Below, one piece after another: positions 8,526 through 15,991 of a stretch of 42,913 nt of DNA. Origin of the DNA: Oryzomonas japonica (GTDB taxonomy: Bacteria; Desulfobacterota; Desulfuromonadia; Geobacterales; Pseudopelobacteraceae). A program made the translations under genes and the position numbers. The first letter of the stretch is position 1. Every line of letters starts with the position of its first letter. The notes beneath the pieces were generated by a model. The model searched no databases and had not been told where the DNA came from. It was given only the letters and a program-made list of their open reading frames with translations. The DNA lies in NCBI RefSeq assembly GCF_008802365.1, contig NZ_VZQZ01000013.1, positions 1 through 42,913 of the forward strand, written 5' to 3'.

Positions 8526-9029
8526 TCACCCCTTGAAGGCCCTCATCATCAATTCAAAATCCTCCAGAAGCGCCTGCAGGTCTTCCTCATGCTCGATTTC
8601 CTGCTGGAGGATCTGCAGCACCATGTTGTGGGTGATGGGATCCTTGTCCTTGGTTACCTCCAGAAGTCGGCTATAGACGCCGATGGCGCACTGCTCTCCC
8701 TTGATGTTCTGGTCGAGGATGACCTTGACAAACGGATCGTCCGGGGCGTCGTAGCCGCAGTTGGTCAACTTGTACCACTCTTCCGGCTTGGTGACCGGGG
8801 TCCCGCCGAGCTGGATGATCCGCAGGGCGACCATATCGGCGTGCAGCAACTCCTCGGTGGCATGCTGGAGCAGTTCGGCCCCGACCGCGTCCTTCATGGG
8901 GCCTTTCACCAGCTTGGCGCCCAGCCAGTACTGATGGTACGCAAACCACTCATCGCAAAAGGCCCGTCGTAACAGATCGATGAGTTCATCCACATTCATG
9001 CCGATGATTTCGCGTGCTCTTGATCCCAT
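8526..9029 (-). CDS. Ferritin-like diiron protein with a DPSL/thioferritin cysteine pair
   Basis: A 167-residue four-helix protein. The diiron ligand set of bacterioferritin-type cages is complete: E27, E60-x2-H63, E112, E144-x2-H147. Between helices it carries YKLTNCGYDAP with C91, and the third helix has GEQC with C114. This Cys pair beside the diiron centre is the hallmark reported for Dps-like (DPSL, thioferritin) proteins, which use peroxide to oxidise iron and protect against oxidative damage. No heme-binding Met of true bacterioferritin is obvious. AAGGAGG lies nine bases before ATG. The same-strand neighbours downstream are the TPR-like and spermidine synthase-like genes. The ferritin fold is certain; DPSL subfamily is a motif-based inference. 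Confidence 0.85.
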   Translation of the reverse strand: MGSRAREIIGMNVDELIDLLRRAFCDEWFAYHQYWLGAKLVKGPMKDAVGAELLQHATEELLHADMVALRIIQLGGTPVTKPEEWYKLTNCGYDAPDDPFVKVILDQNIKGEQCAIGVYSRLLEVTKDKDPITHNMVLQILQQEIEHEEDLQALLEDFELMMRAFKG

Positions 9030-9120
9030 GATGTCCTCCTTGCCATTAATTGTGTTGCAACGAAGCAGCCGCTATGATTGAACGTGATCGTGTATGGCAA
9101 ACTTCTGTCTCATTGTGCCG

Positions 9121-9162
9121 AAACGGCAGGGGGTTACAGTCGAAAACCTCTTGCTGCCGTTT
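9121..9162 (-). repeat. Imperfect inverted repeat between the DoxX-like and thioferritin-like genes
   Basis: Outer arms of nine bases (9121-9129 with 9154-9162) pair perfectly, with a weaker inner GGTT/AACC pairing. It lies downstream of the minus-strand DoxX-like gene and upstream of the thioferritin-like start. It could be a terminator without a good T run or a regulatory site. Confidence 0.4.
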
Positions 9163-9219
9163 AATAAATGGTGTGCATCACACTGGTAAAGATGCTTTCA
9201 TTCGGTACGATGGCTCTGC

Positions 9220-9639
9220 TCAGCGGGTGTACAACGACCTGACCGGGCGGGCGAGCCGGGCCAACAGCAGCGACAGGGCAACCAGTACCAGGTTCTGTCC
9301 CACCGTCATCCATGAAAGGGGACGGGCAAGGTAGGAACCGAAACAGCCGCAGTTGAGAATCGGCACGTTGCGCAGGAGCATGAAGGCGGCAAAACAGGCA
9401 TAGACGCTATGCAGCACCAACGAGGTCCAGGCCGCCTGCCGCAGATGGCGCCCCCAAAAAAGCCATGAACCGATCACCAGTTCGACGCCGCTGATCATGA
9501 TTGCCGCCGGCCAGTGCAGTCCCTGGGGAAATATGTGATACGAATGCAGTACCGCTACGAAGCCCGACATGTTGCTCAGTTTGGCGATTGAGGCAGTCAG
9601 CAGGATCAGTCCGAGCACTATGCGCAATGCTATTTTCAT
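9220..9639 (-). CDS. MauE/DoxX-type four-helix membrane protein
   Basis: A 139-residue integral membrane protein with about four hydrophobic helices (near residues 4-22, 44-64, 72-92 and 112-130). The motif NCGCFGSYL before the last helix is typical of the MauE branch of the DoxX-like superfamily, which is often linked to disulfide or thiol redox chemistry in the membrane. The frame extends to 9876, but AAAGGA before the ATG at 9639 and the immediate hydrophobic beginning MKIALRIVLG support this start; a longer version would overlap the promoter of the divergent pyrophosphatase gene. The redox partner is not in the window. Confidence 0.78.
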   Translation of the reverse strand: MKIALRIVLGLILLTASIAKLSNMSGFVAVLHSYHIFPQGLHWPAAIMISGVELVIGSWLFWGRHLRQAAWTSLVLHSVYACFAAFMLLRNVPILNCGCFGSYLARPLSWMTVGQNLVLVALSLLLARLARPVRSLYTR

Positions 9640-9754
9640 GATGGTTCCTTTTGGAGGCTCATAACATATTGTAAAATGGACATGTAGCACGATTTTGCAC
9701 CAATGTAAATCCGCCATTCTGCGGACTGTCGCGTGGCGGGGGGCAGGGGCCTGT

Positions 9755-9783
9755 TTGACAATGTCGTCCGCCATCCCTATACT
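9755..9783 (+). promoter_or_regulatory. Strong sigma-70-like promoter of the pyrophosphatase operon
   Basis: TTGACA at 9755-9760 and TATACT at 9778-9783 are separated by exactly 17 bases. The start codon follows 28 bases after the -10 box. Confidence 0.8.
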
Positions 9784-9811
9784 GGCCCCACAAAAATGTG
9801 CAGGAGCAACC

Positions 9812-11458
9812 ATGAACAAACAGATATATGTCATCGGGCACAAAAACCCCGATACCGACTCCATAGCGGCGGCCATCGGTTACGCGGAGTTGAAGAAACA
9901 ACTCGGCCATGCCAACGTCAAGGCTGCCATGGCGGGCTCGCCCAACCCCCAAACCCTTTATATCCTTGGCCGCCTCGGCATTGAGCTGCCGGTTTACCTG
10001 GCCGATATTCACCCCAAGGTGCGCGACGTCATCAAGCGCCAACCGGTCACCGCCGGGGCGGAAATGCCGCTCAGGGAAGCCTTGGCATTGTTCCATCGCC
10101 ACAGTATCAGGGTGCTGCCGGTGGTGGATGGGGCGAATGCTCCCATCGGTATTGTCTCCCTTCTCAAACTGTCGGAAAAATATCTGGTGGCAGGCTCCGA
10201 CCGCAAACGGGGTGTGGACAGCTCGCTCTCCGCTCTTGCCGGCAGCCTGGATGCAACCTTTCTGTCTGGTGGAGCGTCGGACGAACTGGAGCACCTCCAC
10301 CTCTTCATCGGCGCCATGGAAGAGGATTCCTTCCTCTCCAGAATTGCCGGTTATGACCCGGCGACCATGCTGGTCATGACCGGAGACCGCCCCTCCATCC
10401 AACAGGCGGCCATCGACAAAGGGGTGCGGATTTTGGTGGTGACCGGTGGTTTGGCGGTCGGGGACGATCTGGTCGCCAAAGGCAGGGAGGCCGGCGTCGC
10501 AATCCTTTCGACGCCCCACGACACCGCCACGGCCGCCTGGCTGGCCCGCCTCTCCACGCCCCTGGCCTGTTTCATCGAGCCGGGATTTGAACGGATCGGC
10601 GTCGGCGAACCGCTGGAACACCTGCGCCTCAAGCTGCTCCACTCGGGCGAGCCTGCGGTGGTGGCCGTGGAAGAGGACGGTTCCATCGCCGGGGTCGCCA
10701 CCAAGTCGTCGCTTCTCGCCTCTTTCCCCTATGCCCTGATCCTGGTGGATCACAACGAACTGGGGCAGGCCGTGCCGGGGGCGGATACGGTGGAGATTCT
10801 GGAGGTGATCGACCACCACAAGCTGGGCAACCCCCCCAGCAATCAACCGATTACGTTCATGACGGCCCCCGTGGGGAGCACCTGCACGGTGGTTGCGACC
10901 CTCTACCGGGAACGGGGGCTGGAGCCGGAAAAACCGATCGCTGCCCTGCTCTTGGCCGGTATCATGTCCGACACGGTCATCCTCAAATCCCCCACCACCA
11001 CTGAACGGGACCGGGAGATGGTGGCCTGGCTGGAAGAACGGGCCGGCCTGGACCACGTGGCCTTCGGCAGGGATATCTTTTCCTCGTGCAGCGGTTTCAA
11101 GGCCTATGGGTCGTTGGAAAAGGCGGTTCGCTCCGACTTCAAACACTTCACGGCCCACGATACCCTTTTCGGCGTCGGCCAGGTCGAGGTGGTCGGTTTC
11201 GACGAGTTCTACGAGATCAAAGACGATCTGCGTCAGGTGCTGAAACAGGTCAAGGAAGAGGAAGGGCTGCACATGGCGGGCCTGATGGTGACCGATATCT
11301 ACACCGAAAGCACGCTTTTCCTGGTGGAGGGGAAAAACGAACTGGCCCATATCATGGGGTATCCCCAGTTGGAGCCCCGCCTGTATGAACTGAAAGGGGT
11401 CATGTCCCGCAAGAAGCAGATGGTGCCCCACCTGTTGAAGGTGCTGGGGGCGCTCTGA
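9812..11458 (+). CDS. ppaC: Family II manganese-dependent inorganic pyrophosphatase with CBS-DRTGG-CBS insert
   Basis: A 548-residue cytosolic enzyme that hydrolyses pyrophosphate to phosphate. DHH-family metal motifs are present: GHKNPDTDS (H10, D14, D16), DHN at about 313 and DHH at about 334, followed by the DHHA2 domain with SDT and the C-terminal SRKKQ. Between the first and second metal motifs lies a regulatory insert: CBS (about 70-125), DRTGG-type domain (about 180-250), CBS (about 252-308). In clostridial relatives this insert binds adenine nucleotides, AMP inhibiting and diadenosine polyphosphates activating; that regulation is inferred here. The ATG at 9812 has AGGAG at 9802-9806 and follows a near-consensus promoter; upstream in-frame sequence contains the promoter and is not coding. 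First gene of a likely operon with the rhomboid protease. Confidence 0.94.
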   Translation: MNKQIYVIGHKNPDTDSIAAAIGYAELKKQLGHANVKAAMAGSPNPQTLYILGRLGIELPVYLADIHPKVRDVIKRQPVTAGAEMPLREALALFHRHSIRVLPVVDGANAPIGIVSLLKLSEKYLVAGSDRKRGVDSSLSALAGSLDATFLSGGASDELEHLHLFIGAMEEDSFLSRIAGYDPATMLVMTGDRPSIQQAAIDKGVRILVVTGGLAVGDDLVAKGREAGVAILSTPHDTATAAWLARLSTPLACFIEPGFERIGVGEPLEHLRLKLLHSGEPAVVAVEEDGSIAGVATKSSLLASFPYALILVDHNELGQAVPGADTVEILEVIDHHKLGNPPSNQPITFMTAPVGSTCTVVATLYRERGLEPEKPIAALLLAGIMSDTVILKSPTTTERDREMVAWLEERAGLDHVAFGRDIFSSCSGFKAYGSLEKAVRSDFKHFTAHDTLFGVGQVEVVGFDEFYEIKDDLRQVLKQVKEEEGLHMAGLMVTDIYTESTLFLVEGKNELAHIMGYPQLEPRLYELKGVMSRKKQMVPHLLKVLGAL

Positions 11459-11515
11459 CCACCTGCCGTCGCTTGGCAGAAACAGGACACTAAAATTACC
11501 GATGGAGTTACCATA

Positions 11516-12349
11516 ATGACGCAAAAGGCAATGCTCTGTCCCCGCTGCCGTCAACTGATCGGCAGCGAAGAATCCGTCTGTTCCTGGTGCGGGGCGCAAC
11601 GTTCCAGTGCCTGGTGGCGTCCCACAGCCTGGGTGCAGGGCGGGGTCGATGGGGCCTGGCTGGTCAAGGCCATCATCACCGTCAATATCATCATCTATGC
11701 ATTCTCCATCATCCTCAGCATGGGGCGCGGAAATGCCGCCGGCCTGCTGTCCATGCTCAGCCCGGACCAGACGGGCCTTATGCTGCTGGGGGCGACCGGA
11801 ACGGTGCCCATTGACGGGTACAACGGTTACTGGACGGTGATCACCGCCAACTACCTGCATGGCGGCATTCTGCACCTTATCTTCAACCTGATGGCGTTGC
11901 GCCAGATAGCCCCCTGGGTCACCCAGGAGTACGGGCCAGGCCGCATGTTCGTTATCTACACCCTGGGGGGCGTCTGCGGTTACCTTGTTTCCTATCTGGC
12001 GGGGGTTCCCTTTACCATAGGCGCCTCGGGGGCCATTTGCAGCCTCATCGGTTCGTTGCTCTACTATGGCCGCAGTCGTGGCGGCGTCTACGGGGCCACA
12101 GTCTTTCGGGAGGTCAGTGGCTGGGTGTTCGGATTGGCGCTGTTCGGCTTCATTATGCCGGGCATCAACAACTGGGCCCATGGCGGCGGTATTGTCGGCG
12201 GGATCGTACTGGGGCTGCTTTTGGGGTATGATGAGCGCAATAAGGAGAACGCCTTGCATCGGCTCCTGGCCCTACTGTGTGCCGGAGCCACGGTGGGGTT
12301 GCTTGGGTGGAGGATTTTTGTGCTCGTCACCCTCGGGATCGGTCATTGA
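11516..12349 (+). CDS. Rhomboid intramembrane serine protease with N-terminal zinc ribbon
   Basis: A 277-residue protein. Residues 8-25 form a short zinc-ribbon-like module (CPRC and CSWC), placed on the cytosolic side before the first helix near residue 50. The rhomboid core follows: the HGGILHLIFN motif (residues 115-124), catalytic S171 in GASG and catalytic H222 in AHGGG. Six to seven membrane helices are visible. It would cut membrane-spanning substrates; none is identifiable here. Start has GGAG before ATG. It lies 57 bases after ppaC and 47 bases before the DUF4124 gene, probably one transcript. Confidence 0.92.
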   Translation: MTQKAMLCPRCRQLIGSEESVCSWCGAQRSSAWWRPTAWVQGGVDGAWLVKAIITVNIIIYAFSIILSMGRGNAAGLLSMLSPDQTGLMLLGATGTVPIDGYNGYWTVITANYLHGGILHLIFNLMALRQIAPWVTQEYGPGRMFVIYTLGGVCGYLVSYLAGVPFTIGASGAICSLIGSLLYYGRSRGGVYGATVFREVSGWVFGLALFGFIMPGINNWAHGGGIVGGIVLGLLLGYDERNKENALHRLLALLCAGATVGLLGWRIFVLVTLGIGH

Positions 12350-12396
12350 TGTTAGATGTGAGTGCATCAAGAGGGACAACAGAGAGGGAGTAGACC

Positions 12397-12777
12397 ATGA
12401 AACGATTGCTGGTGGTCATGGCGCTGATGCTGGCATCCAGCGCCCAGGCCGATGTCTATAAGTGGATCGATGGGCGGGGGGTGGCCCACTATACCAACAA
12501 GGAGTACGAGATTCCCGCGCGTTACAAGGCACGGGCAAAGCCTCTGCACATAGAGGCGGTCCAGGCCGGAGCACCGGCCGCACCAGCCACAGCACCACCC
12601 CAACAGGCCACGCCCACGCAACCTCCGGCCCAACCACAGGACAAACCGGTGTCCCCCCAGGTTGCCCCGCCGAACCCTGGTCCACAACCGGTTGTCACCC
12701 CGGCCGGAACGCCACCGGCACAGAGCGTACCTATCCGGCCGAGGGTGAGGCGCAGAATTCACTCAGGGGATGAATAA
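12397..12777 (+). CDS. Secreted DUF4124 protein with proline-rich tail
   Basis: A 126-residue protein with a Sec signal peptide (about residues 1-18, ending AQA), then the short DUF4124 motif VYKWIDGRGVAHYTN. The remaining part is a low-complexity stretch rich in Pro, Ala and Gln (about residues 52-112) and a basic end. DUF4124 proteins are periplasmic and often envelope-associated, but the function is not known. Tail length and composition suggest a flexible spacer across the periplasm. The gene is the last of the ppaC-rhomboid set and is followed by a long perfect hairpin. Confidence 0.85.
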   Translation: MKRLLVVMALMLASSAQADVYKWIDGRGVAHYTNKEYEIPARYKARAKPLHIEAVQAGAPAAPATAPPQQATPTQPPAQPQDKPVSPQVAPPNPGPQPVVTPAGTPPAQSVPIRPRVRRRIHSGDE

Positions 12778-12816
12778 CCCGGTTACTGGTGAGAAAATAG
12801 GTATGGATAGATGCGC

Positions 12817-12866
12817 CCGGACACGACAAAGGGTTAGCCGTCAGGCTAACCCTTTGTCGTGTCCGG
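12817..12866. repeat. 23-base perfect hairpin between convergent genes
   Basis: Arms 12817-12839 and 12844-12866 are perfectly complementary and enclose a GTCA loop. There is no T run on either side. It lies between the DUF4124 gene and the convergent cytochrome gene and may serve as a bidirectional terminator or processing hairpin. Confidence 0.85.
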
Positions 12867-12884
12867 ATAGGAAAATTGTGCAAA

Positions 12885-13256
12885 TTACTTGAGGTTACCC
12901 AGATAGTCGACAATAGCCTTGAGGTCGTCGGCCGGCAGGTCGGCGAAGGACGGCATGGCGGTTGAGGGGTTTTGTTTTTTGGGATCTTTGATGAAGTCCT
13001 GGAGGCTGGCAGCATCTTTCCGGGAGGCGATGGCTGTCAGATCGGGGCCGACCACGCCGCCCTGATCCTTGATCTTGTGGCATTGGGCGCATTTGGCTTT
13101 GAAGAGTTGTTCTCCGGTCTGTTTTTGTGCCGGGGCCGACGCCGTCTGTTCGGAGGGCTTTTCCACCGGTCTGTTGGCGTCATTCTTGGTACAGGCCGCG
13201 GTTGCGGTCAGAGCAAACAGTGCAGCGAGTAAAATAAGGGCATGGTTGCAGCGCAT
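12885..13256 (-). CDS. Mono-heme class I cytochrome c lipoprotein
   Basis: A 123-residue protein with a signal peptide ending in a lipobox-like TAAC (Cys22), a charged low-complexity linker to about residue 48, then a compact cytochrome c domain. The heme motif is CAQCH (about residues 56-60) and the distal ligand is the Met of MPSF (near residue 101), the arrangement of class I cytochromes. It is therefore a small membrane-tethered periplasmic electron carrier. AAAGGAG lies upstream of ATG. It is transcribed divergently from another single-heme cytochrome at 13456, so the 200 bases between them hold both promoters. Confidence 0.93.
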   Translation of the reverse strand: MRCNHALILLAALFALTATAACTKNDANRPVEKPSEQTASAPAQKQTGEQLFKAKCAQCHKIKDQGGVVGPDLTAIASRKDAASLQDFIKDPKKQNPSTAMPSFADLPADDLKAIVDYLGNLK

Positions 13257-13455
13257 GGGGCATCTCCTTTTATGCTGATAATACAGATTTCGTACACTCT
13301 ATTCCAAACCTGGGCCGGCGGCAAATGTGTATACCGCTGCCGCGGCGCATTCGCGGGGGCGTTTTTGCCTTTTTTGGTTCTAACACAATTTGACAAAGAG
13401 AACTTCACGGGTAGCATCTCCTGAGAGGAATTCATTTCATTCAAGGAGCAACAGC

Positions 13456-13776
13456 ATGAAAATGTCCGTGGCAATTCTCACCCTGTTGGCCGTGTCGGTA
13501 AGTAGTGCAATGGCAGCCGTTTCACCCTCCCCTGAGCGGGGTAAAGAGCTGTTCAACAGCACCGCCCTGGGGACAAACGGTAAAAGTTGCGCCAGTTGCC
13601 ATCCTGGGGGCAGTGGGCTGGAAAAGGCCGCTGCCTCTGCCCCTAAAAAGCTTGAAAAGGTTGTGAACCAGTGCATTGTGAAAGCGCTCAAGGGGAAGGC
13701 CCTCCCGGCCGGTTCTCCTGACCTGGCTTCACTCGTCTCCTACCTGAAGACACTCTCCCCCGCCAAGACGAAATAG
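13456..13776 (+). CDS. Small secreted mono-heme cytochrome c without an evident distal Met
   Basis: A 106-residue protein with a cleavable signal peptide (about residues 1-21, ending AMA) and one heme motif CASCH near residues 44-48. The C-terminal pattern KALKGKALPAGSPDLASLVSYLKTL matches a small cytochrome family in which a Met usually stands shortly before the LVxYxKSL helix; here that place is Leu. No Met or His occurs after the heme motif, so the sixth iron ligand is unclear. AAGGAG lies 13443-13448 before ATG; the frame is open to 13390 but has no signal-like beginning there. A possible -35 TTGACA sits at 13390-13395. Periplasmic electron transfer or sensing is likely. Confidence 0.88.
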   Translation: MKMSVAILTLLAVSVSSAMAAVSPSPERGKELFNSTALGTNGKSCASCHPGGSGLEKAAASAPKKLEKVVNQCIVKALKGKALPAGSPDLASLVSYLKTLSPAKTK

Positions 13777-13797
13777 CAGGCAGCCGCCCATCTTGGA

Positions 13798-13836
13798 GCC
13801 GGCGTCCCGCAGGCGGTTCGCGTGCGGGACGCCGGC
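13798..13836 (+). terminator. Hairpin after the small cytochrome gene
   Basis: A 14-base perfect GC-rich stem (13798-13811 with 13823-13836) and an 11-base loop, 22 bases after the cytochrome stop. No T run follows. Confidence 0.55.
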
Positions 13837-13864
13837 ATGGGTGCGGATGGCAACAAAGGGGACA

Positions 13865-13905
13865 AAAAAGGGCGGCCGCTTTCCGAAAAAGCGGCCGCCC
13901 TTTTT
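13865..13905. terminator. Bidirectional rho-independent terminator
   Basis: A 15-base stem (13865-13879 with 13891-13905) with A residues on the left and T residues on the right. It can stop transcripts from the cytochrome gene on plus and from the dioxygenase gene on minus. Confidence 0.9.
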
Positions 13906-13938
13906 GTACGTCTTACGCGGATGCGGCTAAGGCAATGA

Positions 13939-14715
13939 TTACTCCCAGGCGAAGGCTCCCATGGAGATAACCCCGTAGGTGAAGGCCCGGTGCAGCACTT
14001 TGCCCGCGTCTCCGGCCCCCATGGCGACAAACAACGGCAGGAAGTGCTCCGGCGTCGGGTGGTTAGCCAAGGCATTCGGTCCCGTATTCCGGTAATCCAG
14101 CAGCGAGTCCCGGTCATTGATCTCCACGGCCTTGCAGAGCCAGTCATCAAATTCCTTGGCATACGGCTGCGGCGGCGCGTCGATGGCCCGCCCGAAAAAA
14201 TCCCTGAGATTGTGGGTCGCCGAGCCGCTGCCCAGGATCAGCACCCCCTCCTCCCGCAAGGGACGGAGGGCCGCTCCGATTGCCATATGGTGGGCCGGGC
14301 TCAGGTGCGGTTGCACCGACAGTTGGACCACCGGGATATCCGCGTGGGGATACATCAGCTTGAGCGGCACCCAGGCCCCATGGTCGAGGCCTCGCGTCAC
14401 ATCCCGGCTCGCCTCGATGTCATGATTCTCCAGGAGTTGGGTGATGCGTTCGGCAAGAGCCGGGTCGCCCGGAGCCGGGTAGGTCATGCGGTAAAGTTCA
14501 TCGGGAAAGCCGCCGAAGTCGTAGATCAGGTCCGGCTGCGTCGTATGGGTCGCCGTGGGGACGCGGGTGGTCCAGTGGGCCGAGATGCAGACAATCGCCC
14601 GCGGCCGTTCCATGTTGGCACCCAGTGTGAGCAGGAAGTCGCGGGTCGGTACCGGGTCGATCAACAGGGTGGGGGCCCCGTGGGAGATGAAAAGTGTCGG
14701 TAGGATTGGTCTCAT
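13939..14715 (-). CDS. Extradiol ring-cleavage dioxygenase, LigB/DODA (YgiD) type
   Basis: A 258-residue cytosolic enzyme of the class III extradiol dioxygenase superfamily. Family marks are LFISHGAP (H12), ISAHW (H47), LDHGAWVPL (H112), GSGSATHNL (H168) and HPTPEHFLPL (H219, H224); His at these places bind the metal and act in catalysis in E. coli YgiD and plant DOPA dioxygenases. The likely reaction is ring opening of a catechol such as DOPA, but the true substrate is not known. GAGGTGA lies upstream of ATG. It follows yceI and marR on the same strand, so expression is probably controlled by the MarR protein. Confidence 0.9.
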   Translation of the reverse strand: MRPILPTLFISHGAPTLLIDPVPTRDFLLTLGANMERPRAIVCISAHWTTRVPTATHTTQPDLIYDFGGFPDELYRMTYPAPGDPALAERITQLLENHDIEASRDVTRGLDHGAWVPLKLMYPHADIPVVQLSVQPHLSPAHHMAIGAALRPLREEGVLILGSGSATHNLRDFFGRAIDAPPQPYAKEFDDWLCKAVEINDRDSLLDYRNTGPNALANHPTPEHFLPLFVAMGAGDAGKVLHRAFTYGVISMGAFAWE

Positions 14716-14733
14716 GGTATTTCACCTCGTGCA

Positions 14734-14784
14734 ATCCCCCTGAGGGCCGGGAATCCGAACCGGTTCTCCGGCCCTCAGGGGGAT
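14734..14784. terminator. Hairpin between the YceI and dioxygenase genes
   Basis: A 17-base perfect stem (14734-14750 with 14768-14784) with a 17-base loop, between two minus-strand genes. No strong T run follows, so it may be a partial terminator or a processing site that uncouples the two genes. Confidence 0.6.
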
Positions 14785-14816
14785 GGTGTTACCGTGCCGA
14801 GTCGCAAGACCCGACG

Positions 14817-15410
14817 CTATTTTTTCTGCAGCAATTCCACTTCCAGGGTGATGGTGACCTCTTCGCCGACCATCACGCCGCCCGATTCTATGGCTTTGTT
14901 CCAGGTCAGACCGAAGTCCTTGCGATTGACCTTGGTGGTCGCGGTTGCACCGCGTTTGGTGTTGCCCCAGGGGTCTTTGTAGGCCTTGGTGGGGCCTTCC
15001 ACGTCAAGCACAACTTCCCTGGTTATGCCGTGCAGGGTAAGATCGCCGTAGACTTTCAGTTTGTTGTTGCCAGCTTTTTTGACCTTTTTGGAGACAAAGG
15101 TCATGGCCGGGTATTTGGCCACATCAAAGAAGTCGGGGCTTTTCAGATGATCGTCCCGCTTGGTGACCCCGGTGGTGATGGAGGGAGTCTCGATGTTGAC
15201 GGAGACCTTTGACTTGGTCACGTCCTTGTCGTCGATCTCCAGCGTGCCGTTGAAGTTACGGAACTCGCCTTTAACGTTGCTGACCATCAGGTGCTTGACC
15301 TTGAAGCCGACATTGGAATGATCCTGATCGATAGTCCAGCTGGATGCTGCAGCCAGGCCGGGCAGGGCGAGGGCGATGATCATGCTGATGGCGGTGATGA
15401 TGCGTTTCAT
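14817..15410 (-). CDS. YceI family periplasmic protein
   Basis: A 197-residue protein with a Sec signal peptide (about residues 1-22, ending AAA) and a full YceI lipocalin-like domain. Marks are WTIDQDHSNVGFKVKHLMVSNVKGEF, the SPDFFDVAKYPAMTF motif, and GDLTLHGITREV. The YceI fold binds polyisoprenoid-like lipids in the barrel, and family members are often induced by stress or base. AAAGGAG precedes ATG. It lies 80 bases after marR and 101 bases before the dioxygenase gene. A possible own promoter (TTGACA at 15461-15456 on minus) carries a half copy of the marR operator. Confidence 0.93.
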   Translation of the reverse strand: MKRIITAISMIIALALPGLAAASSWTIDQDHSNVGFKVKHLMVSNVKGEFRNFNGTLEIDDKDVTKSKVSVNIETPSITTGVTKRDDHLKSPDFFDVAKYPAMTFVSKKVKKAGNNKLKVYGDLTLHGITREVVLDVEGPTKAYKDPWGNTKRGATATTKVNRKDFGLTWNKAIESGGVMVGEEVTITLEVELLQKK

Positions 15411-15490
15411 GTGATTCTCCTTTCGCTACAAGTGGTTTAAAGTAGTGTGATTGAATGTCAAACTATCTGAATAAAAAAAACGTCCTGCTC

Positions 15491-15937
15491 CTATCCCCTC
15501 CCTTCCCGTAAACCGAGTTTTTTACACAGGGTCCCCAGGGTCTCCTGCTCGTCGTGGGTAAGTACCTTCATTTCCGCCACAATTGCCGCCTCAACCCTGG
15601 CAAAGACTTCGTGGATCAGTTCCAACCCATGGTCGGTGAGTTGGATGGTCAGGTAGCGCCGGTCTTCGTTGATGCGTTCGCGTCGCACCAAGCCTCTCTT
15701 TTCCAGGTTGTCGATGACCAGGGTGATATTGCCGGTGCTCTTGAGGATCTTAGCCGCGATGTCCCGTTGGCACAATGGACCCTTATGCAGCAGCGCCTCC
15801 AATACCCCAAACTGGCTGATGGTCAGGTCGGCAGCCGCCATGTTGCGTCCCACGCGGCTGGTCACCGATTCCGCTGCGCGCATCAGTTTGGTGTAGGTGT
15901 TTAAAGCGCGATAGGTTGTGGTGTCGGTCGGTTTCAT
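15491..15937 (-). CDS. MarR family transcriptional regulator
   Basis: A 148-residue winged-helix repressor. The MarR domain shows LTISQFGVLEALLHKGPLCQRDIA, then the recognition helix region LKSTGNITLVIDNLEKRGLVRR, and the wing with RINEDRRYLTIQLTDHG. It probably binds a small aromatic or redox-active ligand, as is common in the family. A 26-base near-palindrome overlaps the -10 box of its own promoter, which fits autorepression. Downstream on the same strand are YceI and a catechol-type dioxygenase, which are probably its targets. Confidence 0.93.
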   Translation of the reverse strand: MKPTDTTTYRALNTYTKLMRAAESVTSRVGRNMAAADLTISQFGVLEALLHKGPLCQRDIAAKILKSTGNITLVIDNLEKRGLVRRERINEDRRYLTIQLTDHGLELIHEVFARVEAAIVAEMKVLTHDEQETLGTLCKKLGLREGRG

Positions 15938-15965
15938 GGGCTCTTCTCGAATAATTACTTAATGT

Positions 15966-15991
15966 CATATTGTTTAATATTAAACTATATG
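15966..15991. promoter_or_regulatory. Likely MarR operator palindrome
   Basis: The core GTTTAATATTAAAC (15972-15985) is a perfect 14-base palindrome. Six flanking bases on each side extend it to 26 bases with one mismatched pair. It overlaps the marR -10 box. Confidence 0.75.

Noticed and set aside
9640-9876. N-terminal extension of the MauE/DoxX-type protein
   Set aside because: It would cover the divergent promoter of ppaC, and the ATG at 9639 has its own ribosome site.
9659-12259. Very long open frame (866 codons) on minus opposite ppaC and the rhomboid gene
   Set aside because: It is antisense to two well-supported genes, has no family motif, and its His/Gly/Asp-rich composition is the usual result of reading a GC-rich gene backwards.
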